Assembly: GCA_013397435.1 (NCBI GenBank)
Contig: VZRG01002580.1
Coordinates: forward strand, 30,593 to 94,592
Direction: 5' to 3'
Origin: Erythrocercus mccallii
Taxonomy: Eukaryota > Chordata > Aves > Passeriformes > Dicruridae
DNA length: 64,000 bases
The notes under the pieces were generated by a model, which worked only from the letters and a program-made list of their open reading frames with translations, was not told where the DNA came from and made no database searches. Made by a program: the position numbers and the translations under genes. Of this stretch, positions 36,579 to 51,900 are shown piece by piece (within the stretch, counting starts at the first letter, position 1; each line of letters starts with the position of its first letter).

Positions 36579-39500
36579 TTGCCTATTTCTGACCTAAACT
36601 TTTTGCTACCTGGGGCTGTTTAGGACCTTCCTCTCTATTATGACACTGTCTCTCTGTTACTGAAAGTCATATAAAAGTTTTGCATGCTGGCTTCTGGATT
36701 AATTTCACTAGGCCTGAACAGAGTTCTCTTATCCTACAGCTCTAAAACTCACGACTTGAAAGAGTACTTCCACAGCTCCCACTGCATTTATCTCAATGTC
36801 CTTGGAAGTGCTTACCACTCTCCTCCTAGCTTAGTTGGTAGTAAGGCTGTGGTTTGACAGATCCAGGCTGAAGTCTGTTCTTGTCCTGAATTCTCTTCTG
36901 TCCCCAAACTATCACAGTTTTGAAAAATCCTGAAATGATGCACCCTTTTCTTCTTGAATGGTTTCCTGAACAAGTCCAAGAGAGTACTAGATCTTTGTCA
37001 AGGAGCATCCAGCCTCACTGAGGGGCTTGAGAAAGTGACTATTAAGGTACTGATCATGTACTATTCACTGCACAGAATAATATGGATTCTTCCTGCGTGT
37101 GTGTAACTCTCTTTACTACATTCATTACTTCGCTCACACTTCTGATAGAGGCATCTATCCAAATTATATAGGTATACTTAAATCATGCCTAAAGCCAAAA
37201 GAATGCCTTTTCAGGGAATGATAGAAAGCATCAGTGTGCTTATTTTATTGGCTTTGCAGGCTGGAAGTTCCCATGAAAGATTAGGTAAGATGATTTGTGC
37301 TTTTCAGTTGCAAAGCTCAGGATAAGCTGGACGTTCTCAGGACATGTTCTCAGCACTGTTCAACTTTGCTGAATGTGCAGTTCCATTGAACTCTGATTAC
37401 TACAGAATTACAGCTCACTGGCATAAAGCATTAGCATGATATTTTACTTTTTTTTTCCCCAGCAACCATTCAAGAATGGTACAGGGGAAAGAAAACAGCA
37501 TTCTGAAATAAGAATCACAGAGGAAATAGGCACGCACCTTATTTAAAATACTGCCAGCAATCTTAATTTTAGCAAAATGTTATTTCAGGACTGTCAGTGA
37601 GCAAATCTATACATGGGTTTGTTTTGTCTGGGAAAAGACCCATGAAACATACAGTACCTTGCACTTTTTATGAATAAGAAAGCAATAACCTTCATTTACA
37701 GTTACAGGCTGCAGGTTAAAGGAGTCTTTCCAAAAGGAAAGGCTTATGATCAATGCTTTCAAGCACTGAAATGCTCAACTGAAGAAAACAGATACAGAAC
37801 CCAAAGCTATGAGCAGGAGTTGATGAAAGCACATTGTAATTCCACATGCTTTGCTGCACAGCCAAATTACACAGACCAAACACCTCCTCAATTTTCCAGC
37901 ACAGAAAGGTGGGATTTGGAATATGGGTTTGGTGAAGAACTTAAAATGTGCCAGTTATTGTGTGCTTCTCCAAGAAGGAACCATTTTGTATGAGAAAGAG
38001 AATAGTGTGAAAATGTCACCTGAGAACTTCTTGAGAGTAAATGCAGCTTTTTATTGCTGTAAATGAATCCAAATGGCAACCAAGAGCCAAGCAACTCAAC
38101 CATCAAACAGAGATTTGAATTGTGCAGACATATGTACACTGAGAATATGGTTTAGAGTACCTTGTAATGTACTTACTAGACATTTTAGAAGTCACTACAA
38201 TTGTTCATAATTCATCCCATCTATTTATTGCTTTTAAGTGCAAAAAATGGTCATTCTTACAAACACTCCTTTAGTCCTTCAGAGAACAGAGGCTGCTGAT
38301 GACTACTGCAGAAATGGCTGATGTGCTGCTTTTACTTTCATGGACCAATCATCTCCCCTATTAAAACAGGCATTAGGTTTCCTTTAGTGTCCCTAACAGA
38401 TTACTGCTGAAGGGACCTAGTCACAGAGCCAGGATTCTGCCAGTGCCAGCACTGACTGAACAGAATGAATCTATGGACATAAAGCTCGAAAATGGATCTG
38501 TCCACCTCATCTGTTCCCATAAATTTCTACAATTACCTGTAACAACAGTACCATGACTGAAAAATCTGTGAATAAAAACGGTGATTTTGCATGTTCTGAT
38601 GGCTGAGGTGCAATTACTTGCTAAGTTGCAGCTGCTTTTATTCTTCAGTCATGTTTTTCACATGGGGAGCAAAATAATTAACATTTGATATGTTAAACAT
38701 TGACGAGCGCTGTGCCAAATCTGTGCAAAACTAACAGACCTGGAAGGCTGAAACAGAAGTTACAGTATTTTAAGACATGCTATAATAAATCAAATCCTTC
38801 CCTAAATTCATTATTACAAATTTCTTATTCAGATAAAAATGAATCTTGAAATGACAGAAAATCAAATCTATTCTAAGATGCTGGGCATGCTTTTTGATAG
38901 GAAAAAAGTCATAAGCATCTGAATAAACATGCCTTAGTCTCCAGATCCTTCCAAAGCTTTAAAAAATACTACTCACTCCCCACCGTGCAGTGGGAGATAT
39001 GAAGGATTCATAGCTTCCCAAACCAAGGTTCATTTTAACAGGCTCCTCCACATGTATTTAAAAGCCTACATACATGAATCTGAATGAATTATGTATCTGA
39101 ATAAATTTGCCTCTACCCTCTACAGCAGATAGAAAAGAGAGTGAACTGAGTAGGACTCCTAAAGTTGCAAGAAAAATAAAACCATGAATATATGGCTCTA
39201 CTTCAGTCTCCTATCCTGAATGCTGTGTGTAGAAAGGCAACTGGCATGAGCCAAACACACCATGGCTTGCTGGGTTAAGCTTTCATGGCCAGCTCAGAGG
39301 GCAAGTTTTAGCTTTTACTCTGGTTGGTCTCATCTTTGGCAGAGGGGAAGGTGGGTCAGCTTGTAACCATAGGAGGCAAAAAACCCAAACCAACCCCGTA
39401 ACAAAACCTTCAATACTTAACAGTTTATTCTAAGAAACTCAAAAACTCTGAGAGTTTAGTATTTCTACCATCATGTAGAGAGCTCCCTTATCTGCAACTT

Positions 39501-39921
39501 TAATGAAAGGTGGATATGGAACACAAGTCCTGAACTGCAGTAGAAGTATTACATTACAGCTCTGGCCGCTATCATGTGGCTCTGTAGATGAAAAAAGTTT
39601 TATCAGACAGAAATCTCATGAATTTTACATCTCAAGAACTTGTACACTAGTGTATAGCATCCTCAAGGTAAGATCATTGGCATTTTAGACCAGCAGCTTC
39701 ACTCACTACTGAGTTAGACTCCTTAAACAAGAAGTGTCCTTGTTAAACAAAACAAAGAACATCTCTTTAAATTCACCTTTTGGTAAAGAATCATTTGGGC
39801 CATGCCTGTTTCCTCATTCTCATTACCATACGGTTTGATAAAAGATGAAGTTTACTACTGAACAAGATGAAGTCCTGAGAAAAGGCAAAGGAAAAGAGGC
39901 AGGATTTATTTTGAGAAGGAC

Positions 39922-39939
39922 AAAAAAAAAAAAAAAAAA
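39922..39939. repeat. Poly-A run (18 A) in intron 1
   Basis: Eighteen consecutive adenines on the plus strand. I see no retroposed coding sequence upstream and no clear target-site duplication, so it is listed as simple sequence only. Confidence 0.7.
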
Positions 39940-42900
39940 GTGCCCAAACTACTTGGCGTGAGAAACACAGCAGCTGCACTCAGTAATCCACAGCTGATCC
40001 TTGGAAAGAATCACAAATCCACTCAACCAGCAGGCTGAGTGCCATTTTATTGGCAAGAATTGAGAGCAAAATGGAATCAAATACACACTCATAATATTGG
40101 CTATTAAAAATCTTGCTTGTGTTTGATAAAGTGCATATTATGGACTCTCTGCTTAATTCAGCCACATGAATATGAAAAATTGAAACTAGGAAAATGAAAT
40201 GTATGAATTTGCCAGAAAACTGTTTCACTGTTATGGACTCATGCCTGCAAGGCATTCACCCACTGAACTGGCTGCAAGTCCTGAACTTTGGAACTGTTCC
40301 AGTGAGGGCCAAGAACTGAATGTGCCACTAAGAAGCACCCAGAGGTATTTCTATCTGTTCATGGCTGAGGCCCACTGCCAGAATACACATGGAACAATCT
40401 GTACAATGTCTGTGCCTGTACCTGCTGAAGCAACAGGATGCCATTGGTAGTTTTTGGTGGAGGTTGTTTCTATCCTGTTATTACAGCAGTACTTGCTGCC
40501 AGCAGAATCTCTCAAATCCATACATTTTCAACTTCCATACAACTTTTGCAAATCTTTCAGTATGACTTATACTGTATTCTGCAGCCTCAAGCACACAGTG
40601 TGGTTTAGTAACAGTTCAATACCAATTTGGTCAGTAACATCTTAAATACAGTCAAAAGAATAAACCTATCACTAGTTGTTTTGCTAATGATCCTTTACAA
40701 TAAACACATCTCAGAAGTTTAGCACTATAAATTACGAAAATATGAATAAAAATACATAAAGTATTAAATAAAGCACTCTTGTTCTGAGTTTTATTAGGTA
40801 ATATTACAGGTAATTCCTTTTTCTCATGTTTATGGCCCTTTGATCAATATGTGAGCATTTCTCAGCACCAAAGAGGGGAGGAAGGGAGAAGGGGAATATG
40901 GGAAATGGAAAATCAAAAACGTAATAGAAACTTTGCTTTCAAGGTTCCTGTCCACAGTCATGATAAAACAGCTCTATGATGACTGCTTGATTAAAAATTA
41001 ATTGCTGTGGTAATTTAAAGATATTCCTTATTTAATAATTAATGTATAGGAATTAAATTGGACTATTCACTGAAGTCCTATTATAAGGTACGCTTGGAAA
41101 AGATCCATGATCTTATTGTATAATTAGGGATGGAGGGAGAATTTACTGCATCTTGGAAAAATAATGCTTCCTGTCATATCTGATATCTGTCCTGTTCAAC
41201 AACTGATCCATTTTTTTGACTCGCTACTAGGGAATACCAAATTTTAATGTAATGCTGCAGAGTGAGGTCCTTTCTACATAACACAGCTCTATCTAGTGGC
41301 TGATTAATCCAAGTGCATCTGGCTGTTCAAAGAAGACTAAATCATTAATGTGAAGGCCAGGAAAGCCTTAGAAGGTGACACTTTCTTATTCTGATCTACT
41401 GTTACTCACCTTGCATAAGCCTGGAGACACAGCAGCAAAGATTGTAGTGGCACCTAAACCCTGCTTTTCCATACACTGATAAACATGATTTGGTGGAGAG
41501 TTCTCCTGGTACTGAACACTTTTTCCAATACAATTTGCAGGAACAAAACAGGGGCTCAAATACCTGTTCAGGCAGGGTACTAAATACTGGCCTGACAAAT
41601 AATCCTAGTGAAGCTGGACAGACAGTCCCTGTGCTTCATTACATGCCTGTGCTTACCCCGTACACCAGGAATATGCCAGAACGGCTGTCTGAGCAATGTC
41701 AGAGATGGCTGGGAAGTCTGTCTGTCCGCTTAATTGCTGCTGGGGGAGACAGGAAGGTTTGGAGCTGTTCCCCAGCCCCAGCACTGGATAAATGTGTAGG
41801 GTAACACACATTCCTTAGCAGGCTGAGCTGGATGCCTGTCCCTGCGAACATGACACATTGAGCCCAAAATGCCCTGAAGCCCGGTGCAGAAAATGCAAGT
41901 GGCTGCTTGGAAGTGTTCTTTCCCAATCTCATTGTCCATCTAGGGGATATAACGGACATTAACCTGTGTCAGCTTCTAATTGAACATAGCAGAAGGAGAG
42001 CTGCTAACTTCTGTCCCGTGTAACTGAGTAATGGATTCCATCAGCATGGGGGAAAGGTCACTGCTTTTTGCTGGTAATTACAAAAGCTTCACAAAAGTGT
42101 GCCTACATTTTTCCCCAGCTCGTCAGGCCACTTATCCAGTGGAGGCTTAAGGAAATAACGGGTATTCACAAAGCAGTTATTTGAATAACGATCAAATGAT
42201 AATTCTGGTTAGTAACTGTATAAGGAAGTATAATTTCATTTAAACTAAAGCAATCCTGCTACAGATACCAGTGTAGCAAAATAAAAATAGAAATATAAAA
42301 GCCCTGCACCTGGGGATAAGAACCCATACCTGCTGCATATAGCCAACAACAAAATATAATGTGGATTTTAAACATCACTTAAGGTTAAGTCCACACAGCA
42401 GTTCTAAGAAATCAGTTTTGAATGTTGTGTAACCTTGCCAGAAAGCCTGGAAATCACCTTTCCTTGAGAATGATAAGAATACATGAACTGTGGGCCTGTC
42501 AATACTCCTGGAACTGGGATTAGGTAATTGTGACCACTGAAAGCTTCAACTGCAAACACACTTTCTCTCATTCAAGTTGTACCTGTTTCTCTACACATTG
42601 CTCCAGAAAGCAACTTGAACACAGCTTCCTTATCTTCTGTACAGGAATTAAATAAGTTTGCAGCCAAGTTTTCATGTCTTTTTCAACTCATGTTTTATTG
42701 CGCATTTCTGCAACCATAGCACAGGTTGACATAGAAATGTTTTACTAGTATATTTTCATTCTAAATTTCTCAAATCTGCTCTAAATTAAGTAGTATTCTA
42801 GCAAAACAGTAAAATGCATTTGATGTTTTGTGTTCCTGTGCACAGAAAACAAAAGCACTTGCCTGTTTCAACACTTTGAAGAGCAGTACAGTCATATTAA

Positions 42901-45900
42901 CATGTATAAACTAGTGAATATTTAATATTAGTAGAATATTTTACCTTCTCAACATGACAATTATTTGAAAATCAAAGCAATTTGACCAAGTTAAATACCA
43001 CCCCCCATATCTTCACTCCATGAAATTTTCATAGCTTCTGCTTCCTTTCAGAGAAAAAAAAAATCAAGATGACAGCAAAATGACTTGCTCTAGTTCTTGA
43101 TTCAGGCAGTTTGCTAATTAGACCCACAAGACTAACAGCGCTTTGTGGGGATCAGTTCACAAAAGAATTTTTAAATGCTTAGTCAGGTGCCTGAACCCAA
43201 ACACCTGTTCCTGGTGTCTCAAAGGCATCCTCCACGGGCTTGTATCCCAAAGGGCCTAACAGAGACCTCCTCAGTAGCTAGAGGCCAGAGAGGATGGAAA
43301 ATTGTACTAACAGCTTAAATTCAAGTAGTTTCAAGTAAATTCAAGTGGCCTTGTGCCTTCCTCCTAATATGCTGTTATACAAAATAAAGGCAACAAGGCT
43401 CTCCCTCAGTGCTTGAAAAACATTACTTCAGAACATCTGTAATTCAAACTAAAAAACATTTAGAAATCCTACTGAGTGACACAGGTGAATGTCAGAAAGA
43501 TCAGATTGCATTAGTGGGTTTATTTCTTCCAACTACTAAAGCTTTCTCAAGAGCAAAGTGTTTATACCGTAGGATTTATTATGGGAGAGGAAGTAATGAT
43601 TAAAATTAACTAGGCCACAGACTGGAGTGGGACACTAATGACACATGGGCCAGCCATTTCCAACAAGCCAGTATTTCCTGAATGAAACACACCAATGCAG
43701 CAGTAATCCCGAGCTCCTGGAACACGGCCACCCCCAGCTCTGCTCCTGGGAGGGCTCTCAGGAGGTGTCTGTATCTCCAAAGGCCCCAAAGGATCAGGAT
43801 CCATATACACTCAAGGCTCATCTCCACTGCCAACCTGCCTCAGCTGCTGACACCCCTCAGGCACTGAGCAGGTACCAAGAGGCAAGAACAGCAAAGAGGC
43901 AGCAGAGCAGCAGAGATCAGGCGTTCTGGGCCACGGGGGTCATCGTTGTGGCTGTGTGCCTGGGAGGAGAAACCAAAACCAAGACATGCTTTTAGATGAG
44001 ATCAGTGTGGTACTGAGCCTGGGTCGCACAAGGATCCTCTTTCTCCCAGCTTTTTGGTTTACCAGAAGATCTCCATGCAGCACTATTTACCAGCAGAACT
44101 ACCATTCAAACAGAACAAAAATTTGTGTTGCTTGACGTCAAGATCCCTCTGAGAAGGTGGAGGCATTTCTCTGGTAAATTAGCTACTGTGAAGACAGAGG
44201 GCTGATACAACAGTTTGGGACTCCCTAATGATGAAAGATACCGTAACAGCCAGACTTACTCCTGTTTGCTGAAGGCATGTCAGCGTTTCAATGCTCAGAG
44301 CTAGTGATTTAGGAAAACACACTAATTTTTCACCTTTCAACTACTCTGTTCAAACCTAAGCCTGACAAATTAAAAAAAAAAATAAGAAGTCTGATCCGCT
44401 TCTGGGAATGGGAAGAATCCAGGATTTTGTAAGAATGGCTCAAGAGAATTGTGAAATTAGAACTAAATACAAAAGCATGTACAAAATTCAACAACAAAAT
44501 CAAAAGATTCTCAACTTGGGATACTAAGTGTCAGGCTAAAAAAATCATAAGAGATAAAAAACTATTTTTCAAAACTAATGAGCTCAAGCTGACTTGCACA
44601 CTTCCGTACAACTTGCAGCTAAACCTGTAGAACATCTTGGTGAAGGATATTGTGCTGAGTAAAAGGCAACAACATAATTTCACCTAAATCCCCGCAATAG
44701 TACCTCTGGTCCACACAGCCCCTACCTGAAATATCTCTGTCTAGGAGCAAACTCTGAGGGAGAAGAACTACATCTTTCCCTGTTCTGCAGCACTCCCTTG
44801 ACAGTGCTACTCTAGCTCTGGGCAGCACAGATTTCTGGGCTGACCCAGAACAGCCTCACACCCGATCTCTGAATTTAACAGACATTAAACAGAAAAAAAA
44901 CTTGTCAGCTCATGAGCAGTACACCTGATTCCCACCTGGACTTGCAATCTTCAGTTTCATGAGCAAATCCACATCGATAAGTGAAAATATTTAGGGGATT
45001 CACTTCAATAAAATGTAGGTAAATTATTAAATGATTAAGATGTAATTTCAAAACAGCAAACCCTAGGCTCTGAGCACTGATCCAGCTAATCACATGCTGA
45101 ATAAATCTTCCAAAAAGCTTTGGAATTTACCCTTTACTCTTTGGTTCCAAACTGAAAAAGATTTTACATTTGCAAAAATACAACATAAAAATCACCTCCA
45201 ACAATGTAGAACTGGAGAAAGACATTTATTACTTATTTTGAATATCAAGCCTAAAACCAAATGCACTCCTCTTCACCTCTCAATCTCTGTCAAATACATT
45301 AAGAAATAAACCCACAGAGACGATAAGGATTGTATTGTATTAGGATGATTGTACTATTGATTTTATTAGGAATAGTTTTGGGTACTGTGTATCAGAAATA
45401 ATAAAGAATGAACCCCTGAACAACTCATTGCTCTCTTTTTTTTGTGAAAGAAAAATTTTAATACATGACCTGCAACAGGAAAATTGGGGAGGACAGAAAT
45501 TAAAGTCAACTAAAACCACCGGAAATAAAAGATGGAAAACATTTTAATGTTTATTCTTTTAAAAAAAATTATGAACAGTACATTTAGTAAAGCTTAGTAA
45601 CCACTGCTCGCTTTCCACTGGTAGGGGCTTAAGCAGCTATTAATCACATGAAAGTAGATATTAAGGAATATTAATCCATACCAGCTGTTGCATCTTTTAC
45701 TGTGCTATTATTAGAGATTAATCTTTATAGAACAAGGCTGCCTTTTCATGTCATTTCCAAGAGGACATCATACAAACCGATACTGTTTTACAGCACATTT
45801 CCACAGAGTTGAAACGAGAGGGTGCTAATGATGACATGGTGAAATTTTGTTCAAGTTCATTCTCAAAATCTAAGCCATTTATGCTTACAGGAGACACTGT

Positions 45901-48900
45901 CACTGTACTCAGTTGATTAGTTAATTTTTATTGTGACTGCAAAAAATTGCTTCCTATTATAGTTTCCTATCTACATCAAAAGAACCAGGATTTTCTCCTG
46001 GTGATATTGAATCTTCTCTGATGGAGTGTTCAAGGCTATGCAATTTTCTATCTTCAGTACCTGAGAATTAATCCAGTTTAAAACTTCTAACATGATCTAG
46101 CTGATGGAGCCTTAATGAGGAACATCTAGGATTTTAACAGATTTTTAACAAAACAGAATCAACACTGTGAGCAAAGAATTCTCTAATGAAGCATAAATCC
46201 CTGTCAGGTGAGCCAGGCTGTTGGAAGAGCAATCGCTTTAATTATTGGATTCAATTCATAGGTGACTGCATCTGCACACTTCAGAGAAATTCCTATTAGA
46301 TCACACATTGATGGAATGCTATTAAAATCACAAAAAGAATCACACTCCTCCAAAAAGTAATATTGCTGGCAGACAAGGCCAGCATTATCCATTAAAGATT
46401 ATGAGATTAGCATGAAAAACAAGCTTTTAATCAGTTTCTTGAGTTTTGGATAAGATACTACCAGCTGCACTAAGGAAATCAGTTGTCATAGTTACAGAAA
46501 AAAATCAACATTCTCTATACCTGCAGTCTTCTCATTTTCTTAAATGCAAGACTCTTCTCTAATTATGTCACAATTAATCATCAGGATATCTCTGGTTTTT
46601 TACTCATTTGACGTTAGATTGATGTTCCAGAATGAATGTGTGGTGGTTTTCTAGCAAAGCCTAAATGGTGAGGAAGCAGCTCTTTCGTCTGGGGTGACTC
46701 AGACTAAAGTCACTGCTCTCCCACTCTTCCCTGCAGCTCTCTCAGTGTCTGCTCAGCAACCACTGCCCATCTTCTGCCTGGGCAAGCTGATGTGCTTCAG
46801 CTGCTGCCTCCTCAGCGCTGCTGCCTGCAGCTTGGGCAATCTGGCATGTACAGCTGCCTTTCACAGCCCCTGCTACCTGTCTTTAATCCTCTCCACCCTC
46901 CTTTTCATCTGCTGATGAACCAGCTGTTGGTTATGTAACACTGGTTTCCAGGCCTTTTCCACTCCTCACAAATAAGTACATTCACATTTTGCTATTTCCT
47001 CTCAGCTTCATGACACTTTCCAAGACCAGCTGGCTTTCTGATTCCACCCTGCCAAAGCCTATCTACAGGACTTCTCCCATCTCCAAACTGGATTAAGTGC
47101 TAACCCTGCAATGACACTTCTGCTGCTTAATATCAATAATTTGCCTGCTAACAGCTGGCAAATGTACTGAGCAGAATAAAGTACTGACAGCACAAAAAAT
47201 AACATACATACTAGGAGGTAACGCTGGGGCCCAAATGTAAGCCCTTAAGCAGGTTATTTCATGGCTTACTTTTTATTTAAAAAGAGGCTTGAAGCAGGGG
47301 GGTCTATGATCAGAGGAACATTAATCAGTTTTAACCAGCTACAGCTTTTCTAACTCTTACATTAACATAGATCATAGAAGTTGTACTAGAGACTGGGACC
47401 CACATACAACAGAAAACTATTTCTATGGACAAGACACATAAAAAATCCAAAGGAAAAGGGAGTTGCCCAATTTCACCAAGTAGCAACAAAACAGTGAAGT
47501 TCAACTGCTGATACAATCCACCATGTCCATGAAATGTTTTTTCAATGCTTTCTGAGTCTTGCATTACTCTGCTGCCTATGTTTTTCATCTCATTTTTAAT
47601 TCTTTAGATTAAAAGAACCTCAATCACTTGTAGAAGTGATTCTACTAATGCAGAGTCTGACATGAAAAAGCACCAGAAAAGTTTTGTTCTCTAAGGCAGT
47701 GGCAGATTTTTCAAACTTAGGACTGGAAAGCAGTAAGTATTCCAATCCACATCCTTCATTGCAAGACCAACAAACCTACTATTGCTACATGAGATATGAA
47801 CTAATATCACTTTCCAGAAAAATTGTTTTATCCTTTGTTTATCCACACTTGTGTTTTCTAGGCCTCTTACAGTCAGATTTTGCATCTCCTGCTACTGTAA
47901 AATGATCCACCTCAGAAGCACTCTAACATGCATTTGTTGCTCTCTGAGTTTGAAAGTCAGAGATTTTTCAGTATTCATGAGCATTTGTTTCAGTTTGTAG
48001 TATCCACCCTTGACAGAATTCCTTCAACAAAACTACACTCAAGTGAAAACTGCTCAAAGCATTCTGCTCGGATTTTTCTCTATTCAGAGCTGCATTAGGC
48101 TTATTTGAGTCTGCCACTCAATAGATGTGCAATCAAGAACTAGCAAGAGGAGCAGCATGAACCAAGCAACTATGGCAGATTTTTTTTTGTGTGCGAGACT
48201 AGGTGGACTTCATGTGGAACACCAGCAGCAAAACACAGTTGCAAAAGACACAAATGTATGCAAGTCCCACAGATGCCAGAAGTGAATATAATCTGCTGAA
48301 CAGAACAGCAACAAATTGCGGAAAAGCAAAAACATTATCCCATAACTCACAAGGTGACTCTGACACTCCATCCATGCCGTGAGTACAGAAGTCATGTCAT
48401 GTACGTGTCCAGCTGGGGGACAGGCTGCACTGGCTGTGAACTCTGGGGGTAATGCAGTATTTGCCCATACAGATGTTCTGTGAGATGTTCCTTGTAAGTA
48501 ACAGCAACCATCAGTTTTAAGAATTTGCCAAACATTTGGGCTTAAACTAAAAAAGCTCCCACAAAACTGATGACATTCACCTTGCTGAAAGCCACCGTGA
48601 CACAGCAGTTGTATGTAGACAGCACCTTGGGTAGAGGTACATGAGGCTTTACAGTGCAAGAGGTCTTGGCACTGATCCCAAGCTCCTATCCTATGTTGAG
48701 CAGCAAGCTTCCATGCCTTTGCGGTAACCTTTCCTTCGTGCTACAGATCAGATATTACTCACTGAATGCACACACCAGCTGCTTCTGTTGGATGTCTGCA
48801 ATGCACTGACTTGTAGGGACAGGGTTTACTGCAATGCTGCGTGCCTGACTATGCTGGATGAGTCATTGCTGCAGAATAGAGACACGAGTCCTCAGGAACA

Positions 48901-51900
48901 ATTCCTGACAACAGAGAGATTCCTAAAAGCCATACCTTGCAGCGTCTGTCTTGAGAAGAAACAGGATGTCAAGCAAAAGGTCACGGACGTGCCAAGGAGA
49001 ACCTTTTGGTTCTACATCTCAAACTGGACAAACCCTCTCCTATACTGCTATTCTTCCTTTGGAGGATGTCACAGCAAAACAATGTCACTTGGCCAGTTGT
49101 GCATCCTGCTTAAGGGGTTAAAGGATTTATTTCCAATTTCTATTCAGATCAGCTGCTACTGTCTAACACATTCTATATTATTGATGTTTTTCACAATGCT
49201 CTCATCTGGGCTGTTGAAGGACATTGTGATATCCAATCAACACTAAAGCGCCTCGGTGTTGATCCAGCAGGGCAGGGAAGTGACAGAGCCTGCAGAATGC
49301 TCTCTGTAGAAAAGATTTGTCAAAATTGGACAAAGTTACACACCCAACTATAAAATGTTTCAGTTTCTCTTAAGAAAACAGCTACTCTGATAGAAATTAT
49401 TCCAATCTGACATTTCCTTCTGTCATTACAGAGAGGAGTACAGGCTGTGTTGTTGTGTCTTACTTTGGGAGCTTGCACAGGTTGCTAAGTACAATCCTTG
49501 TTCATTTGAAAAGGGGCAACTGATAACCTGCTGGCCTTTTCTTCAGACATGAGTCTGCTTCTATTTCCCCTTATGGCCATGAAAGTCTGTCTGTGATAAC
49601 AGTTTAATTATTGCCCTGTTATTTTTTTTTAACATTAAGGAAGATATAGAACCTATTCTGATGTATTCAGAAATGAATTTTATTATGTCCCAGTTATTTT
49701 CTCACTTCCGTCATTCAACTGAATGCCCAAAATGTAAAAAATACAGCACTTTTATCTCTTGAGCCATTGACTAAAATACTGGCAAGTCTTAATCACAGCA
49801 GAAATGTCAGGGGAAAAATCTGAAACTCTCAAAGGGAATGAGTATGAAAATTATTTCACTGTTACCAAAGGATCTGTTTAACCGTAACTGCAATATTAAC
49901 TAGTTGCAGAAAGCTTCCAAGTATACCTATGACCATCCTAAACCTAAACCATCAAAAGGTATGCAATTTGAAGGAATCACAGCTGCTTGACTAATAGTTT
50001 AGGAGCAGAAAGTGAATTCATCCTGTTTTTTCCTCTTTGAAGTTTAATATTATAAGAAAGCACACAAAACATACAATTTAATATTAACAACTGCAACTCA
50101 CTTCAAGGGATTTCACATTTATAACAACACCAACTTTCAAGCTTCATTAACAAATGGTAACACAGATCAAAACAGTGACTTTAAGAGGAGACAAAATTGG
50201 TTTTCTGCCAAGAAGTTACATTCTCTCTGATCTGAAGGGAATGTATTCATCACTGGTTTGTCTGGTCATTTACAAAATATAGGACAAGTTATTTCCCTTA
50301 GTCTGAAGGTCTAATAATATTTTCTCCTTTGTAATCCATAGAATTTTTCCCAATAAACCACTGGGTAATACTGCACTACCTTAAAGATATCACAAAAATC
50401 CATTATACTTTCTACAGAGGTGCTATTGAGATTTTTAAAGTTTTCTATTGCATTTAGACAAAATATTCCTTAAATTTTTTGTTAGGCATTACTGTAATTT
50501 CTTGTACCACATTTGATAGCCAGGAAGGAGACAGTGATAAAATACATTAGTAGCTCTATAAAAGCTTAAATCTGAGCATCTGGAAGGCTTACTGAATATA
50601 CCCTTATACAGATAATCACAGAGAATTTACAAGCATAGAAGAATTATAGGCAAAGAGAAATAAATGCAGAGTAAAGCTGTTTCAATAAAATGGTTTTCTC
50701 TACAGAGGAACAGAAAATGAGTCATGGTAGGTCCATCTTAAAGACATTTAGATCAACTCAACGGAGATTGCAAGCAGAGATGAAAGCATTGTTTAGTACT
50801 AGAAAAGTAATTTGAAGTAATTCCCATTAGTGGGAAAGACAGACCAGTGATGTGCATCCAGATAAGCTGCTTTTCTTGTTAATAAACTGAGATGTTTACA
50901 AGACACAAAATCAAAACACAGACATACAAGGACACTCCTTTCTTAAACATTATGGGTTTCATATTTCATTTAATGCATTCTCTGTTGAGGTAGAGAATAC
51001 TACCTTTAATTGCACAGCAAGTAGCAACAGCTGGTTTTGTAAAACTGTTCAGTAAATAAAAAATTATCTTCCTCTACAGCACAGCTGTCAAAATTAGGGG
51101 ACTACACAGGAAAACTAAGCAGAGTGAAGAGCTAAGCAGGATACATTTTTAGTACTCTTGGTATCCAGCACTACTGCAGTAAAAACTGGAAGTTAAAATC
51201 ACGGGCCAGAACCACACACTGTTACACATTCCTCAGAAAAAAGCAAGGGTGAGATTGGCAAAAGGGGAAAAGATTAGAGTAGCAGGTGAAATTTTCATCA
51301 TAAACCTAAGTGCTTGGCTAAATCACGTGGCTTTAACCATTTCCTGCATAGGTTTTCCAGAGGTATCTCAAAGCACTACATCCCTACAAGGCACACACAT
51401 TCAAGAGCAGTTTCAATTCCCGTTTTCAGCTGTATCATTAGCAAAAATTAACATTTGATACAAAACACTCTCAAGCACAACAGTGCCCAGTTTCCAGCCT
51501 CGAGATGTCCTGACTCCTAGAGACAAGCACTTCACCTGCCTGGATGATGACAGTGAGCTACTGACATCAGAGAGCCAACCCACATCATTTCTGGCAGAAG
51601 TAACACTCACAGTCTATTAAATAAGTATAAAAATCTAGTTTTTAATTCAACTTTAACTTTTTTCACAAAAGGTAAAGTCGCTGTTTCTGAAATGAACATT
51701 AGAGGAAATAAACAGCAAAAGAATTAGGAAGACTAGAATAAGCAAGCCATGAAAGAAATTTTCAGCTTTTGAAAGACATTTTCTTATAGTAAGTAGTCAA
51801 GAAAAACAAAACCTGAACTGTATCCTTCCACCTTCATTTGACTAGTCTTTCCCATGGGAATAGTGGGACAAAATTAAGTCATTTTTGCCTGGGTATTTTA

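Noticed and set aside
48210..49246. 149-codon minus-strand and 152-codon plus-strand open frames in intron 1
   Set aside because: Residue order looks unlike a folded domain, no family similarity, and no poly-A or retroposon hallmarks. Could be an old repeat I do not recognise.
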